Below are positions 22,984 through 35,290 of a DNA stretch of 64,000 nucleotides, piece by piece. The position numbers and the translations under genes are program-made. The stretch's first letter is position 1, and each line of letters starts with the position of its first letter. The notes beneath the pieces were generated by a model. The model did no database searches. It saw nothing but the letters and a program-made list of their open reading frames with translations, and was not told where the DNA came from. Origin of the DNA: Corticium candelabrum (taxonomy: Eukaryota; Porifera; Homoscleromorpha; Homosclerophorida; Plakinidae); assembly GCF_963422355.1 (NCBI RefSeq), contig NC_085099.1, positions 1,332,094-1,396,093 of the forward strand, read 5' to 3'.

Positions 22984-23011
22984 TATCCGGGAATAATCAC
23001 ATTCCCGGATA
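22984..23011. promoter_or_regulatory. perfect palindrome TATCCGGGAAT-6-ATTCCCGGATA upstream of ABCF1
   Basis: Two 11-bp arms with a 6-bp spacer lie 11 bp upstream of the ABCF1 ATG. Each arm contains CCCGGAT/CCGGGA, an ETS-type GGAT/GGAA core. Only 213 bp separate the TADA1 stop and the ABCF1 ATG, so this palindrome sits in the likely core promoter or 5' UTR. Regulatory function is inferred. Confidence 0.5.
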
Positions 23012-23186
23012 AGCAAAAATTGACTTCTGTACTAGTGTAGTGAACTGGACACTACAGTACTGTATTGCATCATTACTAATTCTGTATTATTATTTACTAT
23101 TATTTAGTATACTAGCATTCTGACACACACAATTCTCTAGTGCTCATGATGCAGTTGCTTGACATTCAACAGGTTAACGTTTGATT

Positions 23187-26100
23187 TCATGACAGTCTTT
23201 GCAAAGTATGTCTATATAAGAAATCATGGTTTTGCTCCAGAGTTCCAGAGTGCCATATCTTCGCCAGAAGCCTTTCCATGTTAGTACACAATACAGCATT
23301 GCTTGGAACCAATCGTCGGTCAACCTACAAAAAGCAGGTGAGAACAGCAATGCTATCAATATTGACAACAGCAGACAGTCAATAACTGTAAAGCATTATT
23401 ATCTTCAGCTATCAGTAATTTCTAACAGGCAAACTTAATTATAATGTCAAATGCATCATTTTAGTTACTAAACTACACAACACATCCACTAATGACAAAC
23501 ATACACTAATAATATTTGTTCCTCGGGCATATAGAGTAAATCGTGATTGTCCCGTATATCACCTGTAATGTATCTCTTAGTTCGACTAGTGTTATCAAGC
23601 CTCTTCTTTGTCCATGCACACGTGCTGATAAAATCTGAGCTGCTTCACTTTCACTTGTTCTGCATAAAACTCGCTGACATCGAGTAGGTAGCTTACTTCC
23701 CGTCATTGATGGTCCAGTGTCTCTGTGACAAAGAAAATTAGCATAAAACACCAAACAAAGACAGCAAACATGACAGCTGACTCGGTTACGGCATCTAGGT
23801 CTACAAGTGTAACAGACATGCAGGTAGGTTGGCACAGATTGACGAAATAGACAATCAGACACGACATTGTCAGCAACAAAAATTGACCAGACAAAGTAGT
23901 GCATGCTATAAACATTGAATGGGCACATCTATAAACCAGAGACGTAAAAATAGAACAACCAGCTTACAAACAAAGACAAGACACAAATATTCTAAAATTG
24001 CTTCTCTCACCATCTTCATTAGTCACACTTAATTAAGAATGCCATTTCGATGTCTAATGTAGATGCAGAAAATATGTCACGGTTTGATAGCACTTCTGTG
24101 AGTCTTATTGTACGACATCTGTGCCTTATTACACACATACTGTTTACCGTCACTTTTTCTGTAAATATACATACTATAAATTCATAAATTTTAGATTTAT
24201 TGATACATTAAAGACTAATTAATAATATGCCACTGCTCCAAGCCAAATTAGAATGTCCGATAACTTTTCTTCGTGGATGTCCCGTCAACCATGGATGTTA
24301 TATCCTACACCGCAATTAGTTACACCAGTGCAGTGTTCCAAAGATATTAAATTAATTAAACAGCTGAAACAAAACAAAGGGATAGCATGCCTGTTTGCAG
24401 CTGTTCACTATAAATGATGAAGTTTAGTCTTGTAATAAATGCTTCCGTTTCCAAATCCATTCAAGAACCTTGTTGCCAAACGTTATTACTACTAATTAAT
24501 TCAATATCAGATGGTCAAGCAGCTGTATACATAGCTCAACTATCACTGCACCTTTCACAGATTTCTTCTAAATGCACTGCAACCACTAGTTCAATCCTAT
24601 TATCAAAGGGTAATGGGTACCACTCTATTCTAGACCAACTTCATTTCTAAATCTGGTCAAACAATGCCAGTACAATGCATCCTGAATTAAGTTATGATGT
24701 ATACATACAATGACAAGTGTTTGAGTACAACAAGCATTCGAGTACAACAAGCAACTTAGACAAGCAAGCAAACAAACCTTCAGGGACTAGCCACACACAT
24801 AAATTGAAGCCCCTGCCATCAATAGTATACTCACATGGTTTTGGTTCCCCGTGAATTATAAATCTTCTGCCTTTTCTGTAGTGGAGGATCCCACAAGTAA
24901 GAGTGCCTAAAATGACCATCACGCAAGCTGTATGACTTCCGTCGCCCAACAACACCTTCAAAAACGTTCTTAATAAAAGCCTACAACAAAGAAACAATGA
25001 CACTAGGTTTACAGACAGTATGACCGAGCCTACCTACCTCCACAGCTAAAGCGACAAGGTGAGGAACATCATCAGCAACATTGTCAAGTTCCATGTCTAG
25101 TGCCAGCAGTAAAAGACGCCCATAAAGAGATATTGCATCGGGCAAGCACATATCCTGAGAGCACAACTGGATCTGCTTGGCACGAGCGTAATCTAAACAA
25201 TTTGATAGATTAAAACAGAGAAACGGACACAGCAAAATGTATAAGGCCAGAAAGGACAGGCTGTAATCATAGCTGAACAAGAAGGCTAACTAGCAAGGCA
25301 TTTCATACATTAATGCAATCACTAGAATGCAGATGCAATCAAGTAAGCAGACAAACTAAGTGTATCATTATTAATTAATGAACAAAGCCCAAATGCAATG
25401 TTAGTAGAAACAGTCTTCCTTACCCTAAAAGGAACAGAATCATGAGATAAATAAATTTGCAAGCTATGTACACAGCTGAAGATAAATAACCACACCTGGT
25501 GTTGTAGACTTTCCATACAGTCGGCTGAATAAAGCATAAAGCCACTTGACACTGGTGAGAATACAGTCTATGTATATGTTATAAACATCCAGTTAGTGCA
25601 TTCCTCTAAAATCGTTAAGTCACAACCTCAAAGTGTGTCGAGCTAAGCCGATGTTTCCGTTTAGTAGCCAAGCTTGTGTCTTTTTGATCCTCTAGTACAG
25701 CCGATTGCTTCCTATGAGACAGTCCTCCATGGCTTCCTGAATCGACAGAACCAGATAGAGACAAAGAATGCCTAACAGAATTTCCTAACAGTACACAAAT
25801 TTCATTATCACCTCAACTTTAACAAGGTCCTCATCATACCTGTTGGCTCTGTTTGTTCTAGCTGTGGTTGTACAATTTGGCACTTGGCAAGGATGGCAAG
25901 TAGGAACTCATTATGACAATGAACTACATGCCGACAACATATAAACATGTATAACAAAATAAGTCTGTTTAGTTGAAAATAAGAAAATCCATAATGTGAA
26001 ACATATCAAAACTTTAAATTACCTAGTTTATAGATATCATGTCATATTACCTCTGTCAAACTCAATTGACACATAATTCAAACACTAAGTTAATTAATTT

Positions 26101-26685
26101 AGAACACTGAGTCACTCTAGCCTTGTCTCCATGCAGACTGTGTCTGGTATGTTCCCGTATAATACTCTCAAGCACGGACACAAAAATTTCTAACACTAAA
26201 GTCTGAGATCAAAATCGTTACTTGTAGACACTAAATGATTAATATAGAGCTGTATGTGCTGTAAAAAGTGACACATAAAGCAAATAAACTTGTGAATCAA
26301 TTTGTTGTGTGAAAAACATTCGAATTTACAAACGACTCGACTAATTTAATTAATTAACAGTAGAAGTTAGAATTCAAGAAACTCATACTAAACTGATCGA
26401 CTGGCGTGCACCTACCATTCTGTTCCCCCAACAAAGCTCTAGCTTGATCATCAAATTCTGACTTTGTTATCTGACATGCAAACAGACTGTCTGAAGCACT
26501 TGCATCTTACAAGAGCTACGTATACGTCTGAAAACCTTGTGTTTGTACCACTGTCTCAGCGTACTCCAATATCTACCAAATAAAACATCGACCACACCAA
26601 ATTACACTCTGTTCAATGTCACTTACGTCGAACAGCGTTCTCCAAGAACTTCAGCTAGTTGTCGTCTAGCTGTCACAACATCCAT
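23187..26685 (-). CDS. TADA1: TADA1-like SAGA complex adaptor (Ada1/Hfi1 family)
   Basis: Adaptor subunit of the SAGA histone acetyltransferase complex, with a histone-fold region. ATG is at 26685 (MDVVTARRQLAEVLGERCS), followed by YWSTLRQWYKHK (26575-26520) and CHNEFLLAILAKCQ (25830-25930), matching the TADA1 N-terminus. The middle exons encode a basic Ser-rich stretch, then CSQDMCLPDAISLYGRLLLL and VALAVEAFIKNVFEGVVGRR (25180-24950), matching the region before SLRDGHF, which is also present (about 24900). The last exons carry GLITLVELRDTLQV (about 23570) and VPSNAVLCTNMERLLAKIWH (about 23300), with the stop at 23187-23189. Exon order and motif spacing agree with the family. The 5' end is divergent from SLC31A1, about 960 bp away. 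Confidence 0.85.
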
Positions 26686-27028
26686 GTCTTGGTGTGGTTA
26701 ATACGGGCATTTATTACAACAGTCACGTGTAGTCTACGTGGTTTCTTGGTGTGGTGTGTTTTCACGTGTTCAACATGGACTGTGAACTCTGGACTCAGTG
26801 CTAAAATGCATGAGTTAGTTTGACGTGAATACGAAGTGACGACGAGCTTTAGTTATTGATTTGTTATCCGGGACTTGAAATATTCAAACTTTGGAGCGCA
26901 GAGTTGCCAACTCTAGTAGATGATCTAGAAGTGCTACATGAAACACTCATGCTCATGACTTACCTACAGTAAATCTAGTAAGATGTGCAAGAAACAGTAC
27001 TGTACAGTGTACACGTACCTACACATAG

Positions 27029-27110
27029 TCTTGCGTAGCCAGACCCCCGCCGCGTCATACTTCCGGGCGAAATCTACACACTGGTTGCTATGTGAACTAC
27101 GCAAAACCCA
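27029..27110. mobile_element. short MITE-like element with TTGCGTAG ends
   Basis: TTGCGTAGCCAGACCC at the left and ACTACGCAAAA at the right form inverted ends about 80 bp apart. The internal CGCGTCATACTTCC is shared with the hairpin at 17692-17782, so both belong to one small family. Confidence 0.5.
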
Positions 27111-27646
27111 AACATTTATGATTCATGAGGTAATTGAGGTTTCTCTAGTTTCTCCAATTTCCATTGTGTGACCACAATAAAAAGTACCGGTAGTGGTATG
27201 AAAAATATGCTATTAGTGACTAAGGTTTATGTTCACTCTATCCCCTATTAGTGGCCGGGAACTGCATGTGCGAAAAAATAATACATTATTTGATATGACG
27301 TCTTTGGTAATAATAATAATATAACAATAACATTATTATCAGTATAATTAATAGCAAAGGCGTCATCAAGGTTTAAATATGTTCTGATGTTAATCTGAGA
27401 GCTAAGTAAACACTATAGACACAAGACAGACCAACAACATACACAAACTACAAATCGAGACGAAAAAGCAAAATAGTTCATGTTGAGCTTTTACAATGAA
27501 TAGTGCTAAAGACGTAAACCGTCACATCTAACAACACATAAACACCGTCTAATTCGTCAAACCAGCAATTATGCAGGCAGCAAGAGCACGCACTTCACAT
27601 TCACGTAAAGTGCAGCGGACGTTGCTTACCGTTGAAGACGGTAGTG

Positions 27647-30454
27647 ATGGCGACGACTTTACGACGATTTTTCTGTTCGTTTTGTGTTGCGGTATGTTTG
27701 ACTTTGGCCGCACGTGTCTGTGGAGATAACAGTCACCACCACAGCGATAATCTGAACGCTTCGGCAACGCCGTCTGAGCACGTGGTTGCTACAGCAAATG
27801 GTCACGAGTCCAGTTCTGTCCATCATATGCACATGACACATGCCCCAACCAGTCATCATATACATAACCATGACTCTATAGCTAGCGAGCCATCAATGCA
27901 ACATGGCCATGACAGTGACAGTCCAGAGGATTCTACGGATCATAGTAATCGTGCACTGCTCGTAGTTATTCTCTATATTGTGGTGGTAGTCAGTGATTCT
28001 GTAGATCATGGTGGTGATTCTATGGATCATGACGGTTCTATGGGCCATGACGGTGGTTCTATGAATCATGGTGGTCATTCCATGGATGATACTGTTTCTC
28101 CAGGCCATAGCAACGACGATTCTGGTCATCATGGAGATACTCATTCTTCTGGTTCAGGGGTATGTTGTATTAGCAATATTTTTATGCTGACTTTCTTAAT
28201 TTAATTAATTAAATATTGTGCAGGGTCACAGTATGCAAATGTTTTTTGAGTTGGGTCATAGTGTTGTAATCTTGTTTGAAGATTGGAACATAAGTTCTGT
28301 TGGCGGTACGTACCTCATTCTTCCTACTATTTTTAGTAGATAATTAATTAATTAAATTATATGTTGTCATTGTTACTTAAGTAATTATTAATTGGTCTAC
28401 TTTGGAGGTATGTTGAAAGATTGTGATGTGTTTCTATATAACACGTACGTTTAAATTTTTGTTTTGGCACTATACCAAATTAATGGAATGTTTGTCTCTT
28501 TGTCTCTACACTTGCCTCCCTCGTGTCCTCTTTCTAGTTTCTCTTGCTCTCTGTCTGAATAGATTTTTAATTAAACTTTAAGAATATACAGGAAGTGATT
28601 GAAATAGGCACAAGTAATAGTATAGATATGGAAGATATGTTTCTCTTACAACCAATTAAAGTCAAAAACTATGTTAGTTGACTACAATCTACTTAATTAA
28701 GTCTAATCATTAAATATTAAAAGCAAACATCTATTTGTGACTTTTAAGGTATGAAGCACTTTAAAATTATCTAATTTCTAAAGTTTATGTAGTTTAGTTC
28801 TCATGATAAGAACTGATCTGATATGGCACCTATGATATCGCTAGGGTTGGGTATCCTAAGCAAGTTTTGTTACTGTTGTACTGTACACGGGGATTTAATG
28901 GTCATTTGGTGAATGCAGTCTTTGTTGGACATACCTTTACGTGTTGTATTTCATTTGAAGAATGGCGTAGAGCGCACTTACTTTCTAAAATTGAATTACT
29001 ATGAATTTGGGTTCTTGTGGATGTACTGTGCACATGTGCAGGAGTAAGCTAAATGATCATGAGCTCATGCATCTTTCTAAACATAGTTTCCGTTTGTATG
29101 TCAGTTTGCAAACACAACTGATCACTACAGTGGTTAAGACCACAGGTCATTAGCTCTCTTTATCAGTAAAAAGATATCTGTAAACTACTCTAGGAAGAAG
29201 GAGTCTTTATCTAGATGGTAAGATTAGGGAGTGTTATTTACAGCTGGTCAATACACAAAAGAGTGCAGTACTTTAGATGTATCCTAGACTTTATGAATGA
29301 GCCAAATAATCATGTGCCTAAGCTTTCTAATAGATTACTATACCTTTTAGTAATAATTCTCTTGGTAGAAAACAGTGCAGTTAATTAAGTTAATTAAACT
29401 GGTTAGATTGAAACTCTGCAGAAGTCTCCAATAGGGAAGGGTTAGTGACAAATAACCATACCATATTACTGAATTTGCTTTTTCCATGAGGCATCTGTTG
29501 CAGAAATTAGTTCTATGATAGCGTCAGAATGAGTGGGAGTTGGAGTCATGCATTTGTGGTGTGTAGGGGGTATAGGATGTCATGGTACATGTCAGGTACA
29601 TGGGGCATATATCTCTTTGCTTGGGGGTATCAGATGGGGTAACCTCATACCAGCACTTACCATTAGTGTCAGCCACAAGTATTGAGCAGGAAGATGAGAC
29701 CAGTTTGTTTGTGAAAATTGTAATCATAATCAATTACAACATAGTTGAGGCCACATCTTTGTCTTTAGAGTGACAATTTGTTGCCTATGCTTGGGTAGTC
29801 ACTATAGTGGGGCTCTAGGCTAAATATACTGAAGCATACCTTTAGACATATGACACAGTTGGCGATGAATGCTTTACCATTAGACAATTTAGGAGAAATT
29901 AATAATGCTTAATTAGTCTAAAATTATTACCAATTAATTTTTATTCATAGGATTGATTGGATCATGCATTGGATTGTTTTTTGCTGCTGGATTGTATGAG
30001 GGTCTTAAGTGGTTCAGGGAAAGGCTTATGAGCAGGGCAATTAAAGAAGCCAAACGAAGAGCAGCTGTCAAAGCTAAGGCTCTTGGAACAGCCAACAGTA
30101 ACATAAAAATGGTATCAAGCTATGACTGTGAAGCTGAAAGCAGTGGCAGTTGTGAAAACGCTTCCGTCCTATTGTGGTACTACACCTACTAATTGTTTTC
30201 TAAGAAATGGTGCCTATTACTTGGTAACTGCATGTCTCTTGTTTTGCAGGGTTCCTTTCTTTGATCACTTTATTCAAACTCTTCTTCACATGTTGCAAGT
30301 CTTTGTTAGCTACTTACTCATGCTTGCATTTATGACCTACAACGTGTGGATTGGTTTGGCAATTACGCTTGGTGCTGGATGTGGATACTTTGTCTTCCTG
30401 GCTTGCCTGCCTGAGGATGCAAGGGTGTCCAAGACTAGTGAGCACTGCCACTGA
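27647..30454 (+). CDS. SLC31A1: CTR1-type high-affinity copper transporter
   Basis: Exons 27647-28159, 28224-28305, 29951-30176 and 30250-30454 join with consistent phase. The product has a signal peptide (MATTLRRFFCSFCVAVCLTL), an extracellular His/Met/Asp-rich domain with DHGG and MDHDG repeats that would bind copper, TM1 (LIGSCIGLFFAAGLYEGLKW), a cytoplasmic basic loop, then TM2-TM3. TM2 has the MxxxM copper motif (LMLAFMTYN), TM3 a GxxxG (GAGCGYF), and the protein ends in HCH, the metal-binding tail of CTR1. The ATG at 27647 is the first in frame before the signal peptide. A 45-nt stretch (27945-27989) with GT..AG ends encodes a hydrophobic patch inside the His-rich domain and may be a tiny intron. 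The 1645-bp third intron holds nothing I recognise. Confidence 0.92.
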
Positions 30455-30608
30455 CTGAACAATGTTTAAGAAGCAAGATACACAGTAAACAAACTGTGTG
30501 TGGCAATTTGTAGCTCTAATTTGTGGATTGGTCAATAGAGAGCTGGAGCACCCAGTATTTTAAGTGTGCAATCCTTGTATGTGGAAGCTTGTCTTCATTT
30601 CACTAAGC

Positions 30609-30614
30609 AATAAA
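30609..30614 (+). terminator. poly(A) signal AATAAA after SLC31A1
   Basis: AATAAAATAG lies about 155 bp after the SLC31A1 stop codon, on the same strand; the convergent TGF-beta gene ends at 30987. Confidence 0.6.
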
Positions 30615-30986
30615 ATAGTGTACACATCCATTTCAAGAAATCAGCAGTTAGTCTGACACAGAATATATACATATCTAGATTATAGAACTTCTCTGATTTC
30701 TGGTCTAATGCAAGATCTGGCACATATGCACATATTTAGAACGCTATAGATACTATAGGACTCGTATAAGTCTGGCCACCAGTAATAACCCAGTGACTTG
30801 CAGCTATATCTGTCAATTGCAGCAGTAGGCTGAGTAAGGATAAGAATACATAGCCAAGACACCAGCTTTATACATTGTTAGCGTCAATAGTCTTCCCATC
30901 TGTCAGCACCACACAACTGGTGTACTCAATGCAGGAATGACAATATCCAGTCTCATGTATGCGCAAATAGCTAAAGTGCTCCGCTG

Positions 30987-32392
30987 TCATCGACATCCAC
31001 AACTATTTGCTATCATCTTCTCTGATCTCTGAAGTGCCATTGATCCATTGGCGTGCTTAAGTAACAGCATGATATAGCCCATATCTTTATCATCTGGTAC
31101 ACAGCAGATTCTATGAGGAGTTTGGGTTTTCTGAGCAAGAAGAGCCTTCATGACAGCATGGTTTGTTAGAGCTTTACCTTCATCTCGGAAAGATTGTAAA
31201 AACTTTCCAACACAAGTTCCTACACACTCATTCATCAAGAAGCTCTTAGGCTGCAAAACAGTTTCCATATCGAGATCAGAAAATCTGACTTTCAACTTTT
31301 TTAGACTACACATTTGGGGCTCAGTGGTCTCATCTCCACTGATTCCATTGTCTCTGTCCTTGTCGACTGCCCGTTCATGTCTGGATAATACTATTGAATC
31401 TTGATCTTGTTCATCCAACTGTTTGAAATCAAGTTGCAATTGTTGCCATATTTCATCATCCACCGATACCTGGTGATGATGAGAGTTCCCACTAGGTGGC
31501 TGCACATAAACAACAAGTAAGGACTGCATCCGATCAATGTATCTCTTCTGTTCTGATGGTGTGTAAGAGTTCACTTTGCCAAATGGTCCTCTTACCCTCA
31601 CTAGAAGTCTAACATCAATACCCTGTCTCCTTTGCTCAATCAGATGTGTCACATTGAGTATCTCCCACCCACTCCTGGAGGCAGTCGTTTCCTTGGTTGC
31701 AATCGGTATTTCCTCTCCATTAGCTAACTTTTCACTCACCGTTATAATGCACGTTTTCCTTCTCTCTCTAGCCCGAATTCCTTCCACAAAATTGAACAGT
31801 CGAAGCTGAGCAAACAGAATACCCGCATTCTTTGGCAAGTGTTGCACATTGAATTCCAGTTCGGTAACTATAGACAACGAAGGAGAAATAGCCAATCTAG
31901 ATGGTGCTGCAACACAACAAGAAGCGCGATTAGTAGGCGCGGAAAATCTGGTAACACCGCCCACTACTAGACGGCAAATTGCTGCCACGTGCCTAGACTA
32001 GTCTGGTATCTCGCATACCTAACAGGACATCAAATGTAGCCCTGAGGGTTGAGTTAATTATGTCGTCTAACGACATAGACAAACGAATGCGACCCGGTCC
32101 CATACTTACCACTGTTCTCGAAGGACCAGATTGCTGCAGAGTGGGTGGCCAGTGCATTGGCCACATGTCGTTTTGGTTGCCCATGCCTGTCAGCTAGCTG
32201 TTCATACAAACCCGTCATGAACGACGGCGGAGCCTCTCGCGACGAATGATGTCGAGAACGAACGGATATCCTGACGTCAGCAGGCGATCGTCTCTTCTGT
32301 CGACTCGTCGAGCTCCGTGAAGTGGGTGCAGCCATCACGTCAGGCAACAAGAGAAGGTGGAGGGTGATGACAAGATGAAGCACGGACATCAT
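30987..32392 (-). CDS. TGF-beta superfamily ligand precursor
   Basis: Exons 32392-32110, 32066-32019 (only 48 nt) and 31906-30987 join in phase to 416 residues. A hydrophobic signal (VLHLVITLHLLLLP) is followed by a basic stretch and a prodomain (ATHSAAIWSFENS, ELEFNVQHLPKNAGILFAQL, GWEILNVTHLIEQRRQ). The mature region after a possible RHER cleavage site (about residue 285) has the seven-Cys knot: C, CVGTC, CC, CGCR, with NHAVMKALL between. This is the layout of secreted dimeric TGF-beta/BMP ligands that act through serine/threonine kinase receptors. The WxxW strand found in most BMP and TGF-beta ligands is absent (SDLDMETVLQPKSF instead). The BMP, activin or TGF-beta subgroup cannot be decided by eye. 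Transcription converges on SLC31A1. Confidence 0.9.
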
Positions 32393-35290
32393 TGTTGCTT
32401 TTAGTCCGCTATGACAAGGTCCGTTCAACATGTAAAGCGATGTCTCACGGAATTTCGTAAACCGAACTGGTTGGTACGAGAGGAGGATGGCACTGAGACC
32501 TTGGAGCCGGCGACTCAACGGGATTCGCTGTGAAGAGGTGTGAATTGCTGCAAGAAGGTGTCGACTTATAAGTGCGTCTTAGAAGGCGTGTCGTGTAAAT
32601 TAATCTTATCTCAAATACGAAAATGAGCCTAGTCGTAATATGAGCATTGGCTGCATGTCTTTGGCAATAGCAATTGAACTGTCGAGAGACACTCGGTTCC
32701 CAGGGGGAGCGCACGTACGTGTGGGTTACTGCTTACGGTTACAGGACGGACATTACGAATGTTGGTGTCATGCTGCGGCGATTTGCCAGGCGCGTGCCTT
32801 GTACAAACAAGCGAGTGTACCGTGCTGATGTCGTTGTGATCGCTAGTGATTAGTAGCTCACGTCTGGGCTCGCTTGATTCGTGCAAATAAGCTTAGGTAA
32901 TCTCATTGGCAGACTTGATAAATCTTGTCACATTAGCTGACACCTATTCCTTCCTCCATTGTTTCGCCATATAGAATTTCCCCACTAGAGGAGTTCTGCA
33001 TGTGCAGCGTGGGCGTGTCCTGTTTGTGTCCGAGTGCGTGACCTGCACCACGCACGAACTGGAAATCGTTTAGCGACGATTGATCGACTGACCTCCCTTG
33101 AAGACAGAACCCATAGTGCCACATGCATGGATGATTGTGGTACTAACGTGAAACGGTGCAGCCATTACGCCACAGTATTGTAAACACTGGTAGGAGTCGA
33201 GCTAATTCAATTACTGCCCTCTGGACTGATGCAAATTTGATGGTTTTTGTCGGACGATAGTAAGTGCTCCTAAGTGCCCCTAAGGACATAATATTCGTCC
33301 TTGCATTTTTTGCCTTTTTATTGAAGAACTGGCAACCAAGGTAGCTCTCCTGCAGTGCAGCCTTGTTGACCGGAAGACACGCCCCCGACACGCGTGGCCA
33401 TTATCAGCAGTAAGCACCGGTGATGCCCTGTGGTCATCACGCCGCACTTTCAAAATGCAAGCCCGATGCAAGCCCATAGGACAGCTAGTTGGAATTCGGG
33501 TACGTTTACGTTGCGTTTAACTCTGCGTGCCGCCATGCGCTGTCTAGGATCAGGAAGGTGTGACTGCATGCTGTCTTGGAGGCATTGCTTGTACTGGCAC
33601 CATGACATGGGCCGTTTACTAACGAGCAAACAATATTCCAGAGTTGATCTTGGCAGTAAAGATGGCGGATATGTCGAATACCGACCACAAGCCGCAGATG
33701 TATACATTTCATGACAAGCTTGTACATTTTATCAATCCGAGCAACCGACAGCGAATACATTTTCACTGCATTCTTGCTGCATTCCAGGCAAATCAACAGG
33801 AAATTACATCATCAAGCAGCAAAAAGCATGTCATCCTTTCTTCTTCTGATTGGATTAGATTTGCATGAACTGCATGAACTGCATGTCCATTTCCTCGTCG
33901 GAAGTAATTTATGCAAAACAGAATATAAATAGACTAAATTTGTTAATGCAAAAGTCAATGGCACCAGCAGTGACTGTAAAGATAGCGAATCCTGCCGGAC
34001 TAATTAATTTGCGGCTGCAATGCAGACACTCTGCATAAATGATTGTTGTACAACATTACGCACGTCGTATATGGAGACAGAAAGCAGCTATTGCAGTTAG
34101 TGATTTGCTTTGAATTCCAACTGTTTAGCATGTAAATTTGAGCAAACAAATAGGTGTGAAATTTGTGGGCTGTGCAGTCTACTGCTAATAATGCTTCATG
34201 ATGTATTGTTAATACCAATGCTTCGAGAAACTGAGAGTAAACATACATGTACTTGTATCTAACAATTTTTATGTAGCACATACAATGTACGTATATACAT
34301 ACCTATATAGATAGACCTAGACTAATAAATATAGTTCACTTACGTAATAAATAAAGCCACATTACAGATGTATTGCTATTGCAAGTGATTATTAATTAAA
34401 GATTAGTTAGAATGCTTGATTGGCTTATCATTGTAAATGGAATGAATACAAACTTGAAAGCACCGTCTGGTTTGATGGTGTATACCCTATGAGAGGAACA
34501 TAATTAATTGGTTTTAGAGAGGTTACCCATGAAGTACCGAGAATACGTTTGAATACTTCTGATCAGCACTGCTCAAACATATTTTTTCAGAATTTTGCTG
34601 CTTTGCAAGAATAGTTGCTTTTGATAAACAGTAATTGATTAGTTATCTGTTTGTTGAAAACTGTTCCAAGTGTCTGAAAAAATAATGTTTATACTGAAGA
34701 TTTTCTGTTTTCTTTAAGTTTATAAATATACATCAGTTACTATTACTAGTAGTAGGTTGGCTAAAAGTACTGCATGCTGGATATAGCAACCTTAATCGAC
34801 TTACTTGATTCAATCAGTTAACACAATGCTGTGGTATGTCTTCAGTTTCATGTTACAAAGCAACGTTAGAATTGATCTTTTCGTGAGACTAGAATTTGTC
34901 TGTCGGTCTCTACTGGTGGCGCTGTACAGGCTAGTCGTTATAGTAAAATCAACCAATTTTAGGTAATTTTGCTAACTCTATACATATTCATGTTTTTGAA
35001 ACGTGCAGACTTTCTGTCTGACTTTAACTGCAAGCCAAGCTTCACTCGGTCCATATTAGTTTAGTTAGAGCCTTGTCTATATGTCCTCTAGCATGTATAT
35101 GTATGCAACTATAGTGTCTGTTCTGTATGTGCAAACCCACGCGCGTACGTGCACATGGACAAGTATAGTTTAGTTTTTAAGTGCATGTAACGATTTCACC
35201 GTGTTGTCAATTTGTAGCTACGCTAAGTCAGAGATGAAGTTGACATTGAGGTATTTTTTCAGCAAGGCGGATTGGGTACATCTCCCGTTA
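32393..35290. other. gene-poor stretch between the TGF-beta gene and the inverted repeat
   Basis: About 2.9 kb with only short open frames that resemble nothing known. It should hold the TGF-beta gene promoter near 32400-32700. No microsatellite, TIR or RNA gene was seen here. From 34000 on it is AT-rich. Confidence 0.5.

Noticed and set aside
33280..33870. Several overlapping 60-95 codon frames on both strands
   Set aside because: No conserved motif, no splice structure, overlapping on both strands as expected by chance.
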